From Lutibacter sp. A64 (GTDB taxonomy: Bacteria > Bacteroidota > Bacteroidia > Flavobacteriales > Flavobacteriaceae), in assembly GCF_022429565.1 (NCBI RefSeq), contig NZ_CP092487.1, forward strand, positions 715,001 through 779,000: a stretch of DNA of 64,000 bases, read 5' to 3'. The notes under the pieces were generated by a model that saw nothing but the letters and a program-made list of their open reading frames with translations, had not been told where the DNA came from and searched no databases. Both the position numbers and the translations under genes were made by a program. Positions 25,081-34,564 of this stretch are shown piece by piece (positions within the stretch are counted from its first letter, which is position 1; each line of letters opens with the position of its first letter).

Positions 25081-26391
25081 ATGCGAGGTACATTTATTTT
25101 ATTCATTTCATTATTTCTATTAAACATTTCAATAGGTAATGCACAACAAGAAATTGAAATTTCTTTAAATGAAATATTAGAAAAAGTTGAAAGTAATAAC
25201 CACACTGTTAAAATATCTGAACAAAATTTTAATGCAGCAAAGGCAGATTACAATCAAACTAATTCAATTTTATTGCCTAATATTTCAATTTCACATTCTG
25301 GTATTTCAACCAATAACCCTTTAATGGCGTTTGGTTCAAAACTAAATCAGGAAATTTTAACACAAGAAGATTTTAATCCTGAACTTTTAAATGACCCAGA
25401 TGCTATTCAAAATTTTACTACTAAAATTGAAATACAACAACCAATTTTTAATGCAGATGGTATTTATATGCGTAAAGCAGCAAAAGCTAAAATGAATGCT
25501 TTTGAATTGCAAACAACTAGAACTATAGATGCTATAAAGCTAGAAGTAACCAAAGTATATATGCAATTACAAGTAGCGTATAAAGCTGTTGAAGTATTAG
25601 AAAAAGCAAAAGAAGCTGCATTAGAAAATAAGAAAATTGCAGAAAATAGTTTAAAACAAGGTTATTTACAACAATCGGATATTCTTTCGGTAGAAGTTCA
25701 TGTTACTGAAGTAGAAAATCAATTATTAACAGCAAAAAGCGGTATTAAAAATGCTTCAGATTACCTTTTGTTTTTAATAGGTGATACTAGTGAAACACTA
25801 TTAAAACCATCTGCAGATTTAACAGCTGATTTAAACTTAGAAGTATACAATCAAGAACTTTCAGAAAATAGAGCAGATATAGAAGCTATGGAAAAAAGTA
25901 CAGAAGCTTATACAAATATGTACAAGGCCAATAAAATGTCGTATTTACCAAGTTTAAATGCTTTTGGAAGTTACGAATTGTACGATGATAAAATTTTTAA
26001 TGCAAATGCTAACGGTTATTTAGTTGGTGCACAATTATCTTGGAATGTTTTTGAAGGTTTTAAACGTATTGGTAAAACACAAAAAAGTAAAGCAGAATTA
26101 GATAAGGCTGAAATTAGTTTAGAACAATACAAAAATAAAAGTCAATTAGAGTTTAACAAAGCAAAACGTCAGTTAAAAGATGCTGAAAACAGTATGAATT
26201 TAACAAGTTTAGCGGTTGAACAATCTAAAGAAGCGTTAAGAATTAGAACAAATAGATACGAGCAAGGATTGGAAAAAACTTCAGACGTATTAATTTCTGA
26301 AACAAAATATTTACAAAAGCAACTAGAATATTTACAAGCAGTTTATAATTACAATTTTACAAAATCATATGTAAATTTTTTAACAAAATAA
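25081..26391 (+). CDS. TolC family outer-membrane efflux channel
   Basis: 436 residues with a signal peptide (1-21, ending GNAQ) and the two tandem OEP repeats of TolC: long coiled-coil helices (KVESNNHTVKISEQNFNAAKADYNQ; EAYTNMYKANKMSYLPSLNAFGSY) joined to short barrel strands. It forms the outer-membrane duct of a tripartite pump with the adaptor and RND protein encoded next. The gaps are 36 and 100 bases. Operator-like palindromes lie upstream. The pump substrate is unknown. Confidence 0.92.
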   Translation: MRGTFILFISLFLLNISIGNAQQEIEISLNEILEKVESNNHTVKISEQNFNAAKADYNQTNSILLPNISISHSGISTNNPLMAFGSKLNQEILTQEDFNPELLNDPDAIQNFTTKIEIQQPIFNADGIYMRKAAKAKMNAFELQTTRTIDAIKLEVTKVYMQLQVAYKAVEVLEKAKEAALENKKIAENSLKQGYLQQSDILSVEVHVTEVENQLLTAKSGIKNASDYLLFLIGDTSETLLKPSADLTADLNLEVYNQELSENRADIEAMEKSTEAYTNMYKANKMSYLPSLNAFGSYELYDDKIFNANANGYLVGAQLSWNVFEGFKRIGKTQKSKAELDKAEISLEQYKNKSQLEFNKAKRQLKDAENSMNLTSLAVEQSKEALRIRTNRYEQGLEKTSDVLISETKYLQKQLEYLQAVYNYNFTKSYVNFLTK

Positions 26392-26427
26392 TCTAACTAA
26401 AATCACTATACTTAAAATACTACCATA

Positions 26428-27501
26428 ATGAAAAATATATTTAAAATACTAACAATTATTACTTTAACAATAGTAATCAGTTGTGGAAAAGATAATGTAA
26501 AAGTTGTTGATAATAGAGTTGCAGTAAATGTAAAAGTAAGTACACCTTCATCAGAAGTTGGTACTTTTATAACTGCAAGTGGAAAAGTAGAGGCAACCCA
26601 AAATGCTAACTTAAGTACTCGTAATATGGGGTACGTAAATAAAGTACATGTAAACGTTGGAGATAAAGTTTCTAAAGGACAATTGTTATTAAGTATTAAC
26701 AGTGCAGATATTTTAGCTCAAAAAGCTCAAGTAGGAGCTTCAATAGCGGAAGCTACAGCAGCATTTAAAAGTGCAGAGAAAGATTACAATCGTTTTAAGG
26801 TGTTGTTTAGTAGCAATAGTGCTTCGCAAAAAGAAATGGATGATATTACAGCTAATTATGAAATGGCAAAGGCACGTTTGGAAGCTACAAATCAAATGAA
26901 AAATCAAGTTAATGCTCAATTGTCATACTCAAATATAACGGCGCCTTTTAGCGGTGTTATTACGGGTAAATTTATAAATGCAGGAGATATGGCAAATCCT
27001 GGTATGCCTCTAATTAGCATTGAAAATCCGGGTAAATTTCAAGTAATTGCTATGGTTCCAGAATCTGAAATTACTTCAATAAAAAATGGTACTACAGTAG
27101 ATGTTTTAATAAAATCTATCAATAAAATTTTAAAAGGAACAATTACTGAAGTTAGTTCTTCAACAAAAAATACTGGGGGACAGTATTTAGTAAAAATTGT
27201 GTTAGAAGAGACAGATGTTAAATTATTATCTGGAATGTTTGCTTCAGTACAATTTCCAACAGAAAAAACTGCAAGAGAAAATACACCAATTTTAATTCCT
27301 ACATCTTCTATTATTGAACGTGGTGAATTAAGAGGCGTTTATGTTGTAAGTCAGTCTAATACCGCATTATTACGTTGGTTGCGTTTAGGAAAAGAGTTTG
27401 GCGATAAAACAGAAGTTTTATCTGGATTATCGGCAGAAGACAGATTTGTTTTAACGTCTGAAAGTAAAATAGTTAACGGTTCTAAACTTAACGTACAATA
27501 A
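26428..27501 (+). CDS. RND efflux periplasmic adaptor lipoprotein (membrane-fusion protein)
   Basis: 357 residues; lipobox VISC with lipidated C19. Domains in order: lipoyl half (GYVNKVHVNVGDKVSKGQLLL, about 70-90), an alpha-helical hairpin (about 100-155), the second lipoyl half (SNITAPFSGVITGKFINAGD), a beta-barrel and a membrane-proximal domain. It links the TolC channel to the RND pump in the periplasm. The long hairpin repeat after its stop may affect expression of the pump gene. Confidence 0.93.
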   Translation: MKNIFKILTIITLTIVISCGKDNVKVVDNRVAVNVKVSTPSSEVGTFITASGKVEATQNANLSTRNMGYVNKVHVNVGDKVSKGQLLLSINSADILAQKAQVGASIAEATAAFKSAEKDYNRFKVLFSSNSASQKEMDDITANYEMAKARLEATNQMKNQVNAQLSYSNITAPFSGVITGKFINAGDMANPGMPLISIENPGKFQVIAMVPESEITSIKNGTTVDVLIKSINKILKGTITEVSSSTKNTGGQYLVKIVLEETDVKLLSGMFASVQFPTEKTARENTPILIPTSSIIERGELRGVYVVSQSNTALLRWLRLGKEFGDKTEVLSGLSAEDRFVLTSESKIVNGSKLNVQ

Positions 27502-27516
27502 TTATGAAACGTTCTT

Positions 27517-27555
27517 GATTAACTAATTATTAAAATCGAAAATAATTAGTTAATC
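27517..27555 (+). repeat. Long intercistronic hairpin between adaptor and RND genes
   Basis: GATTAACTAATTATT (27517-27531) and its exact reverse complement (27541-27555) flank a 9-base loop. No T-run follows directly, so it is not a typical terminator. It may stabilise or process the mRNA, or lower pump expression relative to the adaptor. Confidence 0.6.
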
Positions 27556-27601
27556 CTAGAAAGTTCCATCTAACTTATTTAAAAAATTAAAAAATACATA
27601 G

Positions 27602-30600
27602 ATGAAAGAAGGATTAGCTGGCGGTATAGCCAAAGTATTTATGAATTCAAAATTAACTATTTTGTTAATGATTATGTTTATGGTCATTGGTGTATATAGT
27701 TCATTTTTAATTCCAAGAGAAGAAGAACCACAAATAGACGTGCCAATTGCAGATGTTTTTGTAAGTTATCCAGGTGCAAGTTCTGTTGAGGTTGAATCTA
27801 GAGTAGTAAAACCACTAGAAAAAATTGTTTCAAATATTAAAGGAATAGAATATGTGTATTCTACTTCAATGAATGAACAAGCAATGTTAATTGTACAATT
27901 TTATGTTGGTGAAGATATTGAACGTTCGTTTGTAAAGCTTTATAACGAAATTATGAAGCATATGGATCAAATGCCGCAAGGTGTTTCTATGCCATTAGTA
28001 AAAACAAGAGCAATAGATGATGTTCCAATGTTGGCTTTAACATTATGGAGTGAAACGTATGATGATTACCAATTAAAACAAGTTGCTAGCGAATTAACTA
28101 GTGAAATTGAAAAAATTAATGATGTTGCCATTACCAAAGCAATTGGTGGTAGAAATAGACAAGTGCGTGTTGTTTTAGATAAAGATAAAATGGCAGAAAG
28201 TGGCTTGGATATGTTAAGTGTTACTCAAAAAATTCAAGCAAATAACCAACAATTAACTTCGGGTAGTTTTGATAATAATAATACAGAATACCTGGTAAAT
28301 ACAGGAAATTTTTTAACAAATGTTGAAGATGTAGAAAATTTAGTGGTAGGTGTACAACAAAATATGCCTGTTTATTTAAAACAAATTGCAACTATAACAG
28401 ACGGACCTGAAATTCCAAAAGAATATGTGTCTTTTGGTTATGGAAAAGCAAATGAATTATCTGAAACTTATGCTTCAGAATATCCTGCAGTTACTATTTC
28501 TATTGGGAAAAGAAAAGGTGCTGATGCTATGAAAATTTCAGAAAAAATATTAGATAAAGTAGAGCATTTAAGACAAGATTTATTGCCAGATGATGTTCAT
28601 ATGACAGTTACACGTAATTATGGTGAAACTGCATCTCATAAAGTTTCTGAACTTTTAATGCATTTAATTGGTTCTATTTTAGCCGTTACAATTGTAGTAA
28701 TGTTAGCAATGGGCTGGCGTGGTGGTTTGGTAGTGTTTCTATCAGTACCAATTACATTTGCTATGACATTGTTTAGCTATTATATGTTAGATTATACCCT
28801 AAATAGAATTACACTATTTGCATTGGTATTTGTAACAGGTATTGTGGTAGATGATTCCATTATTATAGCCGAAAATATGCACAGGCATTTTAAAATGAAG
28901 CGATTACCATTTAAACAAGCCGCATTATACGCTATTAATGAAGTTGGTAACCCAACAATTTTAGCAACATTTACCGTAATTGCATCTGTATTACCGATGG
29001 CATTTGTATCTGGTTTAATGGGGCCTTATATGAGCCCAATGCCTATTGGAGCATCAATAGCAATGATAATTTCTTTATTTGTAGCTTTAACAATAACACC
29101 TTATTTAGGATTTTATATTTTAAGAGAAAAAGATAAACAAGAAGAAAAGAAAGAGCAAGGCGTAGAAACTACTTTTATATTTAAATTATATAACAAGTTA
29201 GAAAAACCATTGCTAGAAAATAAAAAGAAACGTTGGTTATTTTTAGGACTAACATCGTTATTATTACTAGCTTCAATGGCTTTATTTTATACCAAGGGAG
29301 TTGCCGTAAAAATGCTGCCTTTTGATAATAAGAATGAATTTCAAGTGGTAGTAGATATGCCAGAAGGTACAACTTTAGAAAATACATCAGCAGTAACAAG
29401 AGAAATTGCTAATTATTTATCTCAAAGACCTGAAGTTGATAATTATCAAAGTTTTGTAGGTACTTCTGCACCAATTACATTTAACGGTTTGGTACGTCAT
29501 TACGATTTACGTGGAGGTTCTAATATGGCCGATATTCAAGTAAATTTAATTGATAAAGAAGAACGCTCAGAACAAAGTCATGATGTAGCAAAAAAATTAA
29601 GAGCCGATATTCAAGAAATTGGAAAACGCTTTAATGCAAATGTGAAATTGGTTGAGGTTCCACCAGGACCACCAGTAATGTCTACAATTGTTGCTGAAGT
29701 TTATGGACCAGATTATAAAGAGCAGATTAATATTGCAAAACAGTTGAAAGGTATTGTTTCAACAACAAATGATATTGTTGATGTTGACGATATGATTGAA
29801 GCGGATCAAACAGAATTTAATTTTGTTATAGATAAAGAAAAAGCAATGTTAAATGGAGTTGCTCCTCAACAAATTGTAGCCACTTTAAAAATGGCGCTTT
29901 CAGAACAACCAATTTCAGCATTGTATAATGAAACAGCAAACGATCAAGTTGGTTTGGTATTAGCTTTAGATGAAAAAGAAAAGTCTTCAATAAACGATAT
30001 AAAACAACTAAAAGTTATTTCGCAAATGGGAGTTGCAATTCCTGTTGGTGATTTAATAAAGGTTGAAGAAAAAGTAAGAGAGAAATCAATTTACCGTAAA
30101 AATCAGAAACGAGTAGTGTATGTAATTGCTGATATGGCTGGAAAATTAGAAAGTCCTGTATATGGAATCTTAAATATGAGTGATAGGTTAGATGAAATTG
30201 AAGTTCCTACCGGATATACTTTAAATGAAGAATTTAATCAACAACCAGTACATGAAGATAATTATACAGTAAAATGGGATGGAGAATGGCAAATTACATA
30301 TGAAGTATTTAGAGATTTAGGAGCTGCTTTTGCTGTTGCAATATTTGTAATTTATCTACTAATTGTAGGTTGGTTCCAAAACTTTAAAGCGCCATTGGTA
30401 ATGTTGGTAGCAATTCCGCTTTCTATGGTTGGTATTATAGTTGGCCACTGGCTAATGGGAGCGTTCTTTACTGCAACTTCTATGATTGGAATGATTGCTT
30501 TAGCAGGAATTATGGTGCGAAACTCAGTATTATTAATAGACTTTATAGAGCTGCGTTTACAAGACGGTATTCCGTTAAAACAAGCAGTAATTGAGGCAGG

Positions 30601-30796
30601 AGCTGTAAGAACAACACCAATATTATTAACAGCTGGAACCGTGGTAATAGGAGCATTTGTAATTTTATTTGATCCAATTTTCCAAGGATTAGCAATCTCA
30701 TTAATGGGAGGTACAATTACAGCAACGGTTTTAACTTTATTAGTAGTGCCGTTAGTATATTATATGACAGAGAAACATAAATATCCAGAAAAATAA
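27602..30796 (+). CDS. RND efflux pump, inner-membrane permease
   Basis: 1064 residues with the AcrB plan: TM1, a large periplasmic loop, TM2-TM6, a second loop, TM8-TM12. The proton-relay pair D417/D418 in GIVVDDSIII (TM4) matches the drug-exporting HAE branch, with a VDD rather than the CzcA pattern. MIGMIALAGIMVRNSVLLIDFIELR is the matching C-terminal motif. It exports an unknown drug, bile-like or metabolic substrate with proton influx. It is the third gene of the tolC-adaptor-pump operon. Confidence 0.92.
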   Translation: MKEGLAGGIAKVFMNSKLTILLMIMFMVIGVYSSFLIPREEEPQIDVPIADVFVSYPGASSVEVESRVVKPLEKIVSNIKGIEYVYSTSMNEQAMLIVQFYVGEDIERSFVKLYNEIMKHMDQMPQGVSMPLVKTRAIDDVPMLALTLWSETYDDYQLKQVASELTSEIEKINDVAITKAIGGRNRQVRVVLDKDKMAESGLDMLSVTQKIQANNQQLTSGSFDNNNTEYLVNTGNFLTNVEDVENLVVGVQQNMPVYLKQIATITDGPEIPKEYVSFGYGKANELSETYASEYPAVTISIGKRKGADAMKISEKILDKVEHLRQDLLPDDVHMTVTRNYGETASHKVSELLMHLIGSILAVTIVVMLAMGWRGGLVVFLSVPITFAMTLFSYYMLDYTLNRITLFALVFVTGIVVDDSIIIAENMHRHFKMKRLPFKQAALYAINEVGNPTILATFTVIASVLPMAFVSGLMGPYMSPMPIGASIAMIISLFVALTITPYLGFYILREKDKQEEKKEQGVETTFIFKLYNKLEKPLLENKKKRWLFLGLTSLLLLASMALFYTKGVAVKMLPFDNKNEFQVVVDMPEGTTLENTSAVTREIANYLSQRPEVDNYQSFVGTSAPITFNGLVRHYDLRGGSNMADIQVNLIDKEERSEQSHDVAKKLRADIQEIGKRFNANVKLVEVPPGPPVMSTIVAEVYGPDYKEQINIAKQLKGIVSTTNDIVDVDDMIEADQTEFNFVIDKEKAMLNGVAPQQIVATLKMALSEQPISALYNETANDQVGLVLALDEKEKSSINDIKQLKVISQMGVAIPVGDLIKVEEKVREKSIYRKNQKRVVYVIADMAGKLESPVYGILNMSDRLDEIEVPTGYTLNEEFNQQPVHEDNYTVKWDGEWQITYEVFRDLGAAFAVAIFVIYLLIVGWFQNFKAPLVMLVAIPLSMVGIIVGHWLMGAFFTATSMIGMIALAGIMVRNSVLLIDFIELRLQDGIPLKQAVIEAGAVRTTPILLTAGTVVIGAFVILFDPIFQGLAISLMGGTITATVLTLLVVPLVYYMTEKHKYPEK

Positions 30797-30841
30797 TAGA
30801 AACTCGTTTATCTAAATTTATTTTAGGTTCTTATAAAAATT

Positions 30842-30884
30842 ACTTCAATTTCACTGGGTAACCAAAATTTAGTGGAATTGAAGT
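30842..30884 (+). repeat. Intercistronic hairpin downstream of the RND gene
   Basis: ACTTCAATTTCACT (30842-30855) pairs with AGTGGAATTGAAGT (30871-30884) with one G-T pair, 15-base loop. It is followed by ATTGTTT, a poor T-run, so it could be a weak terminator or an mRNA processing site before the two small genes. Confidence 0.5.
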
Positions 30885-30953
30885 ATTGTTTAAGAATAAC
30901 GAGGTATTCAAATAGAAAATAACCAGTATAATTCACTATAAACCAAATTAAAT

Positions 30954-31262
30954 ATGAAACTACTTATAATAACAAGCGTATCACAATTTGAAAAAGATGT
31001 GTCTAAAATTTTTGAAAAAGCAGAAATATTAGTGTATAGTACTTCTGATATTCAAGGACAAAAATTTTTCCCTTCTAAAACTATTCAAAATAATTGGTTT
31101 TCTGCGCAAAGAGATTCACATGATTCTAAATTATATTTTGCATTTACAACCGAAGATAAAGTAGAAGCAATTTTTAAAGGAGTAGAAGCATTTAATGCAG
31201 AAAAATCAAAATCTAATCCAATTAAAGCAATTGTATTAGAAATAGAAAAATATATTAACTAA
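30954..31262 (+). CDS. Small PII-like alpha/beta protein in the efflux operon
   Basis: 102 residues, cytoplasmic, with a ferredoxin-like/PII-like pattern: strand MKLLIITSVSQF, helix EKDVSKIFEKA, strand EILVYSTSDIQG, later strand SKLYFAFTTEDKVEAIFKGVEAFN. I cannot name the family with certainty; such proteins travel with RND efflux genes in Bacteroidetes. It precedes the YgaP-like membrane protein gene by 12 bases. Possibly a sensor or modulator of the pump, which is inference from context only. Confidence 0.6.
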   Translation: MKLLIITSVSQFEKDVSKIFEKAEILVYSTSDIQGQKFFPSKTIQNNWFSAQRDSHDSKLYFAFTTEDKVEAIFKGVEAFNAEKSKSNPIKAIVLEIEKYIN

Positions 31263-31274
31263 AAAATTAAAAAA

Positions 31275-31460
31275 ATGAAATCAAGATTAATGAATATTAT
31301 TCCTGGAGCTTTTATATTAATTAGTTTAGCTCTTGCCGTTTATGTAAATGAAAATTGGCTTTGGTTTACCGCATTTGTAGGTGCAAATTTATTTCAACGT
31401 GGATTTACAAAATGGTGCTTACTAGAAATTATTTTAGGTAAATTAGGGGTTAAAGATTAA
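31275..31460 (+). CDS. DUF2892/YgaP-like small membrane protein
   Basis: 61 residues with two hydrophobic helices (IIPGAFILISLALAVYV and LWFTAFVGANLFQRGFTKWCLLEIIL), the layout of the DUF2892 transmembrane domain found at the C terminus of E. coli YgaP. The rhodanese domain of YgaP is absent. The motif GFTKWCLLEIILGKLGVK is typical, including the Cys. It is the last clear gene of the efflux transcript. Function unknown. Confidence 0.8.
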   Translation: MKSRLMNIIPGAFILISLALAVYVNENWLWFTAFVGANLFQRGFTKWCLLEIILGKLGVKD

Positions 31461-31474
31461 TTACTTTACTATTT

Positions 31475-31816
31475 TTGCCGAAAATAAAGGCAATTAAAAG
31501 AAAATTTAAACATATAATTTCAAGTGTTTTACTTGTTGCTGTACTGCTACCATTTGCAGTACAGTTCATTCATTCTTTTAAAAAACACGAACACTCGGTT
31601 TGTAACGCTCAAAATAAAGTTCATTTTGACATACATGAAATTGATTGTTCGGTTTTTCATTTTATAATAAATACCAATGCTGTTAATTTTGAATCTGAAA
31701 TTACTTTCTTAGATAACGATTTTGACTTCGAAAAAAATTATTCAGAAAAACTGAGAATTAAAACAGTTGAGCTTTATTTTAAATCTTCCAGAGCACCTCC
31801 CTTTTTATTGGTTTAA
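31475..31816 (+). CDS. Small exported Cys/His protein preceding the TonB receptor
   Basis: 113 residues with a basic N terminus and one hydrophobic helix (ISSVLLVAVLLPFAVQFIHSF), then HEHSVC, a spaced HFDIHEIDC and SVFHF, which look like possible metal ligands. The only start is TTG at 31475, which overlaps a -7-like TATTTTTG (31470-31477), so the true start is uncertain. Small proteins with HEH-C and DC motifs commonly precede metal-type TonB receptors in Bacteroidetes. Metal binding is inference. Confidence 0.55.
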   Translation: MPKIKAIKRKFKHIISSVLLVAVLLPFAVQFIHSFKKHEHSVCNAQNKVHFDIHEIDCSVFHFIINTNAVNFESEITFLDNDFDFEKNYSEKLRIKTVELYFKSSRAPPFLLV

Positions 31817-31890
31817 CAGTTTAAATATAGAGTGTTTTAGTTGTAATTGACTGAAACATAATTTAATATCAATAAGAAAATACAGATTAC

Positions 31891-34173
31891 ATGAAAATAT
31901 TTTTAGGAATTCTATTTGTAGGATTATCTTTTGTTGCACAAGCACAACATACTATTTCTGGTACTATAACCGATACAAACAACCAACCACTCTTAGGAGT
32001 TGAAGTGTTTGTAGAAGAACTCCATAAAGGAACTTCAACAGATGAAAATGGTTATTTTGAATTAAATAATTTACCTAATAATACAATAAAATTAACCATC
32101 GTTTTTTTAGGTTATAAAACTCAAATTAAAACAGTTGAACTTAATATTGCAACAACAGAGTTAACATTTATTTTAGAAGAAAGTGTATTTAAAATGGATG
32201 AAGTAATTATTTCAACGCCATTTAATAAGTTACAAAGTGAAAATGTAATGAAAGTTGAAAAGGCTACCATTGCACAATTACAAAATAAAGGAATGTTGAC
32301 TTTAAGTGAAGGAATTAGTTCTTTACCTGGTGTGTCTACAATAGCTACAGGAACCGGAATTGGAAAGCCTGTTATTAGAGGTTTACGAGGTAATAGAGTA
32401 CTTGTTTATAGCCAGGGTTTACGATTAGAAAATCAGCAATTTGGAGACGAACATGGTTTGGGGGTTGATGCATCAAGTATTGAAAGTTTAGAGGTTATAA
32501 AAGGTCCAGCATCTTTATTATATGGGTCAGATGCTTTGGGTGGTGTTTTATATTTTAATCCTATAAAATTTGCACCAATAAACAGTTTTAATATTTCTGG
32601 AGGTCAAACTTTTTATTCAAATACAGCAGGAAGTAGTACTTTATTTAGTGCTAAACAATCGTATAATAAATGGAAGTTTTTAGTAAACGGATCGCATAAT
32701 ACTCATAGCGATTATAAAACTGCAAATGATGAACGTGTAACAAATACACGATTTAATGAAACCAATTTTAATACAGCAATTGGATATAATAGTGAGCGTA
32801 TTTCTAGCATAGTTCGTTTTTTATACAACAGAAGTATTATTGGTATTCCTGAAGAAATTGGAGTACAGTCTACTTCAAAAGAAAAAATGCTTCCTTACCA
32901 AGATTTAACAACTAAAATGTTGAGTTTAAACAATACTATTTTCTTGAATAATTCAAAAATTTCAACAGTATTTGGTTATACCGAAAATTTACGAAATGAA
33001 TTTGAAGAACACGACCATGATGAACATTTAGAACAAGATGACCACGATAACGAAGCTCATGTAGAAGAGGAAGATCACGAAAGTGAAGAAGCTGCTTTAC
33101 AACTAAAATTAGATACTTATAGTTACGATATTAAATGGCATTTGCCAAAATTTAATTCAATTGAAACAGTTATTGGAGTGCAAGGAATGCATCAAAAAAA
33201 TAAGAATTTTGGTGAAGAAATTTTAATTCCAGATGCTACAACTAATGATGTTGGTGTTTTTGTAACTGCAATGTATCAAATAAGTAATAGCAGTTTTCAA
33301 GGAGGATTTCGTTTTGATACTAGAAATATTTCAACAGCTTACCATGAAGTTTTGCATGAAGATGAAATCCATATTTTTGAAGCTATTGATAAAACATTTG
33401 ATAATATTTCGGCTTCAATAGGGTATAAAACACTTTTATTTAATACAGTAATTAGTAGATTTAACGTTGCTTCAGGTTTTAAAGCTCCAAATTTGGCCGA
33501 ATTAACTTCAAATGGAGTTCACCATGGTTCTAATAGATTTGAACTTGGGAATACTAAGTTAAAACAAGAACAAAACCTTCAATCGGATATTTCTTTTGAA
33601 TATAAAACAGATCATTTTGAATTGGTTGCAAATGGTTTTTACAATCATATTAACGATTATATTTTTATTTCTCCAACAGGTGAGGTAGAAGATGGTAACG
33701 ATGTTTATAGTTATACGCAAGAAAATGCAAAATTATATGGAGGAGAATTTGGATTGCATTTACATCCACATCCTTTAGATTGGTTGCATTTAAATAGTAA
33801 TTTTGAATTGGTTGTTGGAAAACAAGATAATGGAGATTACTTACCGTTAATACCAGCCAATAAACTTACAAATACTATAAGAGCAGAGTTTAATAATACA
33901 AATACATTACAAAATGGATTTGCATCTATTACTCTTGAAAATACTTTTAAACAAACTAATATAAGTGAATTTGAGACCAAGAGTAATGCTTATAACCTGA
34001 TAAATGTTGGTGTTGGAGGCACTGTTAAATTTAATAAACTATATTTTGATGTTAACTTAAATGTAAATAATGTTTTTAATGAATCGTATATTTCTCATTT
34101 ATCTCGTTTAAAATCAGATGGCATTCTAAACATTGGAAGAAATTTTATTACAAGTATAAAATTTAAATTTTAG
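31891..34173 (+). CDS. TonB-dependent receptor, probable metal (zinc/copper) uptake
   Basis: 760 residues: signal peptide (1-18, AQA-Q), a carboxypeptidase-like regulatory domain (about 20-100, ISGTITDTNNQPLLGVEV), plug domain (about 110-220, RGLRGNRVLVYSQGLRL, ASIESLEVIKGPASLLYGSDALGG), and a 22-strand barrel ending in a Phe (KFKF). An extracellular loop at about residues 373-401 is packed with His, Asp and Glu (EHDHDEHLEQDDHDNEAH), as in ZnuD-type zinc receptors. Outer membrane; energised by TonB. The neighbouring Cys/His protein supports a metal role, but the metal is not determined. Confidence 0.88.
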   Translation: MKIFLGILFVGLSFVAQAQHTISGTITDTNNQPLLGVEVFVEELHKGTSTDENGYFELNNLPNNTIKLTIVFLGYKTQIKTVELNIATTELTFILEESVFKMDEVIISTPFNKLQSENVMKVEKATIAQLQNKGMLTLSEGISSLPGVSTIATGTGIGKPVIRGLRGNRVLVYSQGLRLENQQFGDEHGLGVDASSIESLEVIKGPASLLYGSDALGGVLYFNPIKFAPINSFNISGGQTFYSNTAGSSTLFSAKQSYNKWKFLVNGSHNTHSDYKTANDERVTNTRFNETNFNTAIGYNSERISSIVRFLYNRSIIGIPEEIGVQSTSKEKMLPYQDLTTKMLSLNNTIFLNNSKISTVFGYTENLRNEFEEHDHDEHLEQDDHDNEAHVEEEDHESEEAALQLKLDTYSYDIKWHLPKFNSIETVIGVQGMHQKNKNFGEEILIPDATTNDVGVFVTAMYQISNSSFQGGFRFDTRNISTAYHEVLHEDEIHIFEAIDKTFDNISASIGYKTLLFNTVISRFNVASGFKAPNLAELTSNGVHHGSNRFELGNTKLKQEQNLQSDISFEYKTDHFELVANGFYNHINDYIFISPTGEVEDGNDVYSYTQENAKLYGGEFGLHLHPHPLDWLHLNSNFELVVGKQDNGDYLPLIPANKLTNTIRAEFNNTNTLQNGFASITLENTFKQTNISEFETKSNAYNLINVGVGGTVKFNKLYFDVNLNVNNVFNESYISHLSRLKSDGILNIGRNFITSIKFKF

Positions 34174-34564
34174 TCAAAATAAATTCTAAGAAATTAAAAT
34201 TAGGTGTTTAGAAATTTATTTTCTAAGCACTCTATTTTGCTATTTTAATTAATTATAAATAACCAATTATAGTTAAATGTTTTGTTTGTAAATATGTTAA
34301 AATTAGTGTTTTAGATTTTGAATACAGGTTTAAAAATTCCTTTTTAATAATTATTAACATTTTGTTTTTATAACATTTTATAATGGTAATAAAATTGTTT
34401 TGATTTTATAAGTAAATTAGCTCAATTAAATTTTTAGCATTCCAAAGTAATGTTTATTTCTACATTGAAACTATCTGAAAGTCAAATTAGTACTAATTTT
34501 TATGCTGAATATATCAGCTATTATTAAATAATTTAAGACTTATAAACCCAATAAATTTTAATAA
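34174..34564. other. Spacer between TonB receptor and uracil permease genes
   Basis: 391 A+T-rich bases with no frame I would call a gene. It contains the receptor terminator at 34204-34238. No exact TAnnTTTG box is visible near the uraA start; the nearest is TAATTTTT around 34495. Confidence 0.5.
34204..34238 (+). terminator. Terminator after TonB receptor gene
   Basis: GTGTTTAGAA (34204-34213) pairs with TTCTAAGCAC (34221-34230), one G-T pair, followed by TCTATTTT. Confidence 0.6.
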
